Source of the DNA: Balneolaceae bacterium
GTDB taxonomy: Bacteria > Bacteroidota > Rhodothermia > Balneolales > Balneolaceae
NCBI GenBank assembly: GCA_021767245.1
Contig: JAASTO010000026.1
Location: forward strand, 1-19,916
Direction: 5' to 3'
DNA: 19,916 nt
Under the pieces are notes generated by a model. The model was not told where the DNA came from, ran no database searches, and worked only from the letters and a program-made list of their open reading frames with translations. Positions within the stretch are counted from its first letter, which is position 1, and the number at the start of each line of letters is the position of its first letter. The position numbers and the translations under genes are program-made. Below, in pieces: positions 14,631-19,916 of the stretch.

Positions 14631-16568
14631 ATGGGTATACAAATCATTCAATTCATATTAGCTTTTTTAGTACCGGTGGTACTGTCTATACTTTTAACCC
14701 CGCTTGCAATTAAAGCAGCATATAAAATAGGTGCAGTGGATAAACCGGATGAACGGAAAGTTCATAAAAACATCACTCCTCGCCTGGGTGGGCTGGCCAT
14801 ATTTCTGACACTTGCAATAAGCAGTGTGCTCGCTTTTATCATTTTTGACACCGGTCAGGTAGATATTTCAGAACATTATCAAAAAATAATACTGGTTGGA
14901 GGTGCTCTCACATTGGTATTTTTACTGGGGGTTTGGGATGATGTAACCCCCCTTAAGCCCGGTTTAAAATTTGGACTTCAATTTGTTATCGCAACTCTGG
15001 TTTACCTAGCGGGAGTGAAGATCTCTTCAGTGATGAACCCGTTGAGTACCTATGCATTGAATGTACAATTCATTGATTATCCATTAACAGTTTTGTGGAT
15101 CATCGGGATCACGAATGCCATTAATCTGATCGATGGACTGGATGGTTTGGCTTCGGGGGTATCAACTATTGCGTGTGTTTCAATTTTTGCCGTGTCTTCT
15201 TTGACCGGAGAAATTGGCAACGCTTATATCGCTTTAATTCTGGCAGGTAGTTTAGTGGGTTTTTTAAGGTACAATTTTAACCCTGCCAGAATTTTTTTAG
15301 GAGATTCAGGCAGCCTGCTTTTGGGATTCTTGCTGGCAATCTTATCCATTCAAAGTTCAAATAAAATTTCTACTGGATTTTCCATCTTTTTTCCAATCAT
15401 CGTACTTGGGCTGCCTATTACGGATACCCTGATTGCCATGATAAGACGTTTCTTGGGGACCTTTTTGGAAAAAGACACGGCAAAAACGGCTATGCAGGGA
15501 CGCCTGAAAAAAATGTTTCTACCGGATAAATCACACATCCACCATCAGCTGTTGGCATATGGGTTTACCCACCGTAATACGGTAATTCTTCTTTACTTTA
15601 TTTCTGCATTTTTTGCTGTTTCAGCTTTTAGCATAACAGTCATCGACTCTTACAGTAAATCTGTTTTAGCCCTGGGAATTACGGTTTTTATTCTGTTAAT
15701 AGGGATTAAAAAGCTCAGGTATCGTGAGATTGACATTTTTAATAATGGAATATTTCTGCCTTTCTATGAGCGCTTTTGGCAGAACCGAACCAGTCTAAAA
15801 GTATTCTTTGATCTGGTTTTTATAATTGCAGCTTTCACATTATCGTTGCTCGCCATTCAGTGGACCAACAGTAGTGGATTTAATGCTGCTCAGTTACAGA
15901 TAATTTTAGTGGTAGCAGCTATTACTCAATTCATCACTTTATGGATGGTTGGAATTTATAACGACTCATACAATTTGATTGGCCTGGGAGATGCGCTTAA
16001 GATCACAAAAGCTGTTGCCTATTCTACACTGTCTTTAATCCCGGTGTTCTTCTTTCTTAGCGAGGTTAAGCCGGACTTCTTAGTTCCGTTTCTGATTCTG
16101 AATTTTTACCTGCTTTTGACCTTTATTTTAGGTTTCCGGATTTCACACAAAACATTGAGGTATTTATTCTTCCGAACCAGCAAGGCTGAAAATAACGTAC
16201 TAATTTATGGAGCAAACGCCTCAGGTGAGTTATTACTCGATCAGATCATGGCATTTGAAAGTCCAACCTTTAATGTGCTTGGCTTTATAGATGAGGATCA
16301 CCAAAAAGAAGGTACACAGATTAATGGGTTTAAAATATTTGGCGGGCATTGGAAACTTGAGCGGCTCATACGTTCTAAAAAGGTTGATATGATACTTATG
16401 GCTGACAGCAGAATAAAACCTGAAGTCATGAAACGGATCAAAAGTCTTTCAGAGAAATACCAACTGCCGATCATGAAGTTTCATTTAGATCTTGAATCTG
16501 TTGTTGTACATGAAAATGCAGTTGAAAGCCAGCCGGTCTTTGGATCAAAAATTGCAATATCAAACTGA
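14631..16568 (+). CDS. WecA-type phosphoglycosyltransferase fused to a FlaA1/WcaJ-like N-terminal half
   Basis: This is a 645-residue fusion. Residues 1-360 are a complete polytopic GT4/MraY-WecA transferase: DKPDERKVHKNITPRLGG (37-54), VWDD (101-104), NLIDGLDGLASG (165-176), ARIFLGDSGSLL (219-230) and HIHHQL (302-307). Such enzymes start the repeat unit by moving a sugar phosphate, usually GlcNAc-1-P, to undecaprenyl phosphate. After a linker come four more helices (about 390-505) and a Rossmann domain with LIYGANASGELLLDQI (524-539) to about 625, as found at the N-terminus of WcaJ/WbaP and FlaA1/PglF proteins. The catalytic modules that normally follow that half, a bacterial sugar transferase or SDR dehydratase, are absent. 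The second half may therefore be a regulatory or docking module. No other initiating transferase is visible in the window. Confidence 0.88.
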   Translation: MGIQIIQFILAFLVPVVLSILLTPLAIKAAYKIGAVDKPDERKVHKNITPRLGGLAIFLTLAISSVLAFIIFDTGQVDISEHYQKIILVGGALTLVFLLGVWDDVTPLKPGLKFGLQFVIATLVYLAGVKISSVMNPLSTYALNVQFIDYPLTVLWIIGITNAINLIDGLDGLASGVSTIACVSIFAVSSLTGEIGNAYIALILAGSLVGFLRYNFNPARIFLGDSGSLLLGFLLAILSIQSSNKISTGFSIFFPIIVLGLPITDTLIAMIRRFLGTFLEKDTAKTAMQGRLKKMFLPDKSHIHHQLLAYGFTHRNTVILLYFISAFFAVSAFSITVIDSYSKSVLALGITVFILLIGIKKLRYREIDIFNNGIFLPFYERFWQNRTSLKVFFDLVFIIAAFTLSLLAIQWTNSSGFNAAQLQIILVVAAITQFITLWMVGIYNDSYNLIGLGDALKITKAVAYSTLSLIPVFFFLSEVKPDFLVPFLILNFYLLLTFILGFRISHKTLRYLFFRTSKAENNVLIYGANASGELLLDQIMAFESPTFNVLGFIDEDHQKEGTQINGFKIFGGHWKLERLIRSKKVDMILMADSRIKPEVMKRIKSLSEKYQLPIMKFHLDLESVVVHENAVESQPVFGSKIAISN

Positions 16569-16569
16569 T

Positions 16570-17784
16570 ATGGAAAATAGATCCGCAAAATTTTGTTCAA
16601 TGGTTTTTCTTGTCGCTTTAGTATTTACGACGGGGACCTCCTGTTCACTTTTTTTTGAACCTAAAAAAGATATACTTGACTCAGGGGACATTTGGGTGTC
16701 GGCATATCTGGCTTCATGGAATCATTATGTGGAAGGAACCACTAACGGTAAAACCTGGGGGCATCTTGAAACCAATGATATTGACTGGGATGCCTTTACG
16801 CATTTATTCTATTTCAATATCTATCCTGATTCAGGAGCTTCGTTAACTCCAATCACTGATTATGAGAATGTGAACCCTGATAGAGTACGTTCCATCATTC
16901 AGGTGGCTCACCAACATAATAGGCCGGTACTCATCACTATTGGAGGCTATAATACAAGGGGAAACTTTTTGGAAGCTATTTCAGCGGAAAACAGGCCACA
17001 ATTTATTGATAACATAACCGGGTTGATCAATGAATGGGGATTTGATGGCGTTGATATAGATATGCAGCCTTTGGAGGCAGAAGATTCGGACAGTATTTAT
17101 ACGTTTATCACAGAGCTTTCAGCAGCCGTTAAAAATATTAGTACACCATTATTGGATGAAGCTCTTTTAACGGTAGCTACAGTAAATCAACCTAATATCT
17201 ATGCACGTTTTCAGGATAAAGTTGACCAGATCAATATTGCGACCTACAATATGAGTCGTCCTTTTCAGGGTTGGGTCACCTGGCATAATACCCCACTGTA
17301 TAATGGGGGAAATACTTTTCCAATTGCCGGAGAATTACCTTTACCATCCATTGAACTGAGGTTAAAAGAGTATCTAAATGCAGGAATTGAAAGAAAAAAG
17401 CTGGGTATCGCGGCGAGTTTTTATGGGTATGAATGGGAAGGGGTTAGTGAGCCATTGGAAGAATGGGATGCTAATAATGTACCTACTGTCCCCTGGTATG
17501 GAGGAACTCCATATTATACCTTGAGCGAAAAGTATGATTTGTCAGATCCACTTTGGGATAATGAGGCCAGGGTTCCCTACCTGAGTATTGAAGATCCGGC
17601 TACCTTCGTATCATTTGATAATGGAAGATCCATAGAAGAAAAAATTGATTTTATAAGGAGAGAAGGGATAGGGGGACTCCTGATCTGGGAAATATCCGGT
17701 GGGTACCTAAGTGAAGAACCGGAAAATAATAGGGACAGGCTATTGCAGACCGTGAAAGCAAAACTGAAAGAATACGGTCAATGA
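16570..17784 (+). CDS. GH18-family lipoprotein with substituted catalytic residues (probable pseudoenzyme)
   Basis: The protein has 404 residues from the ATG at 16570, one base after the previous stop; an in-frame ATG at 16492 lies inside the upstream gene and is rejected. A short lipoprotein-like signal ends in GTSC (Cys 25). The GH18 barrel is clear: YLASWNHY (46-53), LITIGGYN (121-128), FDGVDIDMQ (158-166), INIATYN (221-227) and the terminal GGLLIWEISGG (368-378). The family motif is DGxDxDxE, and here the final Glu is Gln (codon CAG at 17064-17066). The Asp of the MxYD motif is Asn (TYN). Both are residues needed for substrate-assisted hydrolysis of N-acetyl sugars, so binding without cleavage is likely. 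It is followed directly by a paralogue that keeps both residues. Confidence 0.85.
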   Translation: MENRSAKFCSMVFLVALVFTTGTSCSLFFEPKKDILDSGDIWVSAYLASWNHYVEGTTNGKTWGHLETNDIDWDAFTHLFYFNIYPDSGASLTPITDYENVNPDRVRSIIQVAHQHNRPVLITIGGYNTRGNFLEAISAENRPQFIDNITGLINEWGFDGVDIDMQPLEAEDSDSIYTFITELSAAVKNISTPLLDEALLTVATVNQPNIYARFQDKVDQINIATYNMSRPFQGWVTWHNTPLYNGGNTFPIAGELPLPSIELRLKEYLNAGIERKKLGIAASFYGYEWEGVSEPLEEWDANNVPTVPWYGGTPYYTLSEKYDLSDPLWDNEARVPYLSIEDPATFVSFDNGRSIEEKIDFIRREGIGGLLIWEISGGYLSEEPENNRDRLLQTVKAKLKEYGQ

Positions 17785-17834
17785 TCCCAAATTCATCGTT
17801 AAACCAAAATCTAAATAAAGTGGTACAGTGCATC

Positions 17835-18965
17835 ATGTCTCAAAAAATAATGCTGTTGTTAACTGCGATATTTTTAGTTCAATGTAACTTCTTTAATTCT
17901 GATGATAAGCCGGACAGAGATAACCCGCCAAATATAGAAGGAATGTGGGTATCAGGATATGTAGCAAGCTGGAACTATAATGTAGGTGGGCATGGTAACT
18001 GGGGCAACACTCTAAGAAGTGAGCTGAATTGGAACGCCTTTACTCATGGAATCTTTTTTGCTCAAACCATATCATCATCTACATGTGAACCGGGTGAGCC
18101 GGAGGAATGGGAAAATATCTCCCCCGATCGCCTGAATGCATTTACAGAAGATGCACGGGCAAATAATGTACCTTCGATCATGTCTTTTGGTGGAGCAGGG
18201 AATGAAGCATTTGCAGACTGTATAGAAAGTAACCCCGAAACGATTGCGCAAGGTATCGCTGATTTTATGACCACATGGGGCTTTGATGGTGTTGATATTG
18301 ATCCCGAACCGGTACCTGATGCTGAAAGTTTTGCCATATTTATGGAATCGTTGCGGGAAAAGATACCGGACGCGATCGTTACAGGGGCCTCAATGACCGG
18401 AAGTAATGCCGCTGCTGCTTTTGCAAAAGCGGAACAGTACTTTGATCAGATCAATATTATGACCTACGATCTTTCAGGAGCCTGGAATGGGTGGTACAGC
18501 TGGCATAACTCACCGATCTATAATCCATCTGGCGGAAGCGAGGTTGTTAATATCCCCGGATCCGGAACAGAGTATCCGAATATTGAACAACTGATCAATA
18601 GGTTCAATGAAGCAGGAATTCCTCTTGAAAAGCTTGGTTTTGGGATAGATCTGTACGGATATGTATGGACAGGTGTGAACGCCCCCGAACAGGATGCATC
18701 AGGAGCCAGCAGGCGGTATGGAGAGACGAGCTATGACGATCTGGTTGAGGAATTTCCGGGTATTGCCACTGATCCGGAGTGGGATGATAATGCGAAAGCA
18801 GCATGGTATGGCACCAACGATCAGTTTGTAAGTTTTGATAACGAAAAGTCGATACAGGCAAAATTTGAATATGCCAGAGAAAAAGGCGTGGGTGGGATGA
18901 TTGTGTGGGAGATCACCGGATCTAAAGAACTTGCAGACGAGGTAGCAGCAGAAATGGGGAACTAA
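17835..18965 (+). CDS. GH18-family lipoprotein glycosidase, catalytic residues intact
   Basis: The protein has 376 residues from the ATG at 17835. An in-frame ATG at 17781 overlaps the previous stop as ATGA, but would put 18 polar residues before the signal sequence, so I prefer the later start. The signal MSQKIMLLLTAIFLVQC suggests a lipoprotein, with Gln at an unusual -1 position. The barrel has GYVASWNYN (41-49), IMSFGGAG (115-122), GFDGVDIDPE (149-158, catalytic Glu 158), INIMTYDLSG (206-215) and GGMIVWEITG near the C-terminus. It is a paralogue of the preceding gene, with the shared WHNSPIYN/WHNTPLYN loop, and keeps the catalytic Glu and the Asp of MTYD. GH18 enzymes cut beta-1,4 bonds at N-acetylglucosamine. 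In this operon it may trim or release an amino-sugar EPS; peptidoglycan or chitin are other possible substrates. Confidence 0.87.
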   Translation: MSQKIMLLLTAIFLVQCNFFNSDDKPDRDNPPNIEGMWVSGYVASWNYNVGGHGNWGNTLRSELNWNAFTHGIFFAQTISSSTCEPGEPEEWENISPDRLNAFTEDARANNVPSIMSFGGAGNEAFADCIESNPETIAQGIADFMTTWGFDGVDIDPEPVPDAESFAIFMESLREKIPDAIVTGASMTGSNAAAAFAKAEQYFDQINIMTYDLSGAWNGWYSWHNSPIYNPSGGSEVVNIPGSGTEYPNIEQLINRFNEAGIPLEKLGFGIDLYGYVWTGVNAPEQDASGASRRYGETSYDDLVEEFPGIATDPEWDDNAKAAWYGTNDQFVSFDNEKSIQAKFEYAREKGVGGMIVWEITGSKELADEVAAEMGN

Positions 18966-18983
18966 GTTTCGTTTTTAGTTCCC
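18957..18983. terminator. Hairpin spanning both convergent stop codons
   Basis: GGGAACTAA (18957-18965) and TTAGTTCCC (18975-18983) are perfect 9-base inverted arms around a 9-base loop. The TAA of the plus-strand GH18 gene is the end of the left arm and the TAA of the minus-strand activator gene begins the right arm. No T-run follows on either strand, so it is not a classic intrinsic terminator, but it may stabilise 3' ends or slow polymerase in both directions. Confidence 0.5.
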
Positions 18984-19916
18984 GTTATCTCGAGTTGATT
19001 CATACTTGTGAAGTTTGTTGTGCAGTGTTTTTCTGCTTACCCCAAGTATGTTAGCGGCCTCAGATTTATTGTTATTGCAAGAAGATAGGGTCTGCTGTAT
19101 CACCTTTTTCTCAATCTCATCAAAGGGAGTACCTATTTCTATTTCAAGAAATTTCTTCCCTGATGGTCTGCTTCCACTTTTAATGTGTTGGGTATTCATG
19201 CAGTCTTCTGTGGCAATTTGCGAAGGGAGAACATCTTTGTCGATGACCCCGTCTTTGGAGAGAACCACACATCGTTCAATGATATTCTTCAACTCTCTGA
19301 CATTACCCGGCCAGTTATATTTCTTGAAGCAGGTCAGGCAATCTTCCTCGATATAAAGTTTGTCAATGTTATATTTTTCAGAGAATACCTTCAGGAAGTG
19401 TTCAGTTAAAAGTGGTATTTCATCTTTTCGATGCCTCAAAGCAGGTATGTACAACTCTATCACATTCAGCCTGTAAAAGAGATCCTGCCGGAAGTCACCC
19501 GATTTGATGGCATCATGCAAAATAACATTGGTTGCCGAGATGATCCTGACATCTACTTTGATTTCTGCTTTACCGCCCAGCCTTCTAAATGACTGATACT
19601 CTACCGCACGCAGTAATTTAACCTGAGCATTGAGAGACAGTTCACCTATTTCATCCAAAAAAAGAGTCCCGCCGTTGGCCATTTCGAAGGCGCCTTCTTT
19701 AGTATGATCGGCACCGGTAAAAGCCCCTTTCTCATATCCAAAAAGTTCGCTTTCGATAAGATCTTCAGGAATAGCACCACAGTTAACTATGATGAATGGT
19801 TTTTTATCAACGATTTCTTTGCTTGCAGAGTTATTGTGAATAAAATGAGCAAGCACTTCTTTTCCTGTTCCATTCTCTCCTGTTAAAAGAACCGGTACTT
19901 TTGATTTGGCTACCCT
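18975..19916 (-). CDS. NtrC-family sigma-54-dependent activator, 5'-truncated by the window edge
   Basis: The frame is open to the window end; 313 residues are visible and the N-terminal sensory or receiver domain lies outside. A GTG at 19856 is inside Walker A and is not the start. The AAA+ core is complete from its P-loop: GENGTGKE, ELFGYEKGAFTGAD (sigma-54 contact loop), GGTLFLDEIGEL (Walker B with Glu), RIISATN (sensor 1), LFYRLNVIELYIPALRHRKDEIPLL (arginine fingers) and WPGNVRELKNIIERC (sensor 2). The end has a Fis-type helix-turn-helix, KSEAANILGVSRKTLHNKL. It should bind enhancer DNA and drive sigma-54 promoters by ATP hydrolysis. Its position against the EPS operon makes it the best candidate for its regulator. 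Confidence 0.92.
   Translation of the reverse strand, partial: RVAKSKVPVLLTGENGTGKEVLAHFIHNNSASKEIVDKKPFIIVNCGAIPEDLIESELFGYEKGAFTGADHTKEGAFEMANGGTLFLDEIGELSLNAQVKLLRAVEYQSFRRLGGKAEIKVDVRIISATNVILHDAIKSGDFRQDLFYRLNVIELYIPALRHRKDEIPLLTEHFLKVFSEKYNIDKLYIEEDCLTCFKKYNWPGNVRELKNIIERCVVLSKDGVIDKDVLPSQIATEDCMNTQHIKSGSRPSGKKFLEIEIGTPFDEIEKKVIQQTLSSCNNNKSEAANILGVSRKTLHNKLHKYESTRDNGN

Noticed and set aside
16492..16569. Upstream in-frame start for the first GH18 gene
   Set aside because: It lies inside the end of the WecA-fusion gene and would put 26 polar residues before a clear lipoprotein-type signal; the ATG at 16570 fits better.
19015..19409. Plus-strand ORFs of 113 and 74 codons near the right end
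   Set aside because: Both are antisense shadows of the NtrC-family AAA+ domain and contain no recognisable motif.

Overview
The window holds an exopolysaccharide (EPS or capsule) locus of the Wzx/Wzy type, laid out as two divergent gene blocks around a 344-base control region. Moderate-to-low GC, weak Shine-Dalgarno sequences, a PorV/FadL-like outer-membrane barrel, LxxC lipoproteins and the protein sequence styles suggest a Gram-negative member of the Bacteroidota/Balneolota group (my guess: Balneolaceae-like). This is an impression from the sequence, not a database match. I see no tRNA, rRNA, CRISPR array, insertion sequence or phage gene.

Left block (positions 11638 down to 1, all minus strand) is one tightly packed operon with overlaps of 1 to 8 bases or short gaps. 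In order of transcription: a Wzz/GumC-type chain-length protein; a separate CpsD/CapB-like P-loop kinase lacking the usual tyrosine tail; a 60-residue two-helix membrane protein; an O-antigen ligase/Wzy-type polymerase; a WecG/TagA/CpsF glycosyltransferase; a Wzx-type flippase; a GT4 glycosyltransferase; a BioF2/FemAB-like GNAT acyltransferase; an ATP-grasp ligase; a NodB-type polysaccharide deacetylase; and a hexapeptide acyltransferase cut off by the window edge. Together they assemble, modify, flip and polymerise a lipid-linked repeat unit.

Right block (11986 to 18965, plus strand) is also operon-like: a Wza-type export lipoprotein; an outer-membrane barrel; a degenerate NtrC-like AAA+ protein without the sigma-54 contact loop; a WecA-type initiating phosphoglycosyltransferase fused to a FlaA1/WcaJ-like membrane plus Rossmann half; and two tandem GH18 lipoproteins, the first of which has lost its catalytic Glu. 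A convergent, intact NtrC-family sigma-54 activator (18975 to the window end, minus strand) follows. A perfect hairpin spans both stop codons at that junction.

The intergenic region carries sigma-54-like elements facing both ways, an imperfect 15-base dyad between them that could be an activator site, and a 9-base dyad covering the start codon of the export gene. My working model is a sigma-54-controlled EPS locus with a resident activator, an inactive AAA+ relative of that activator inside the operon, and a GH18 enzyme/pseudoenzyme pair acting on an amino-sugar polymer. The gene family calls are well supported; the regulatory model is inference.
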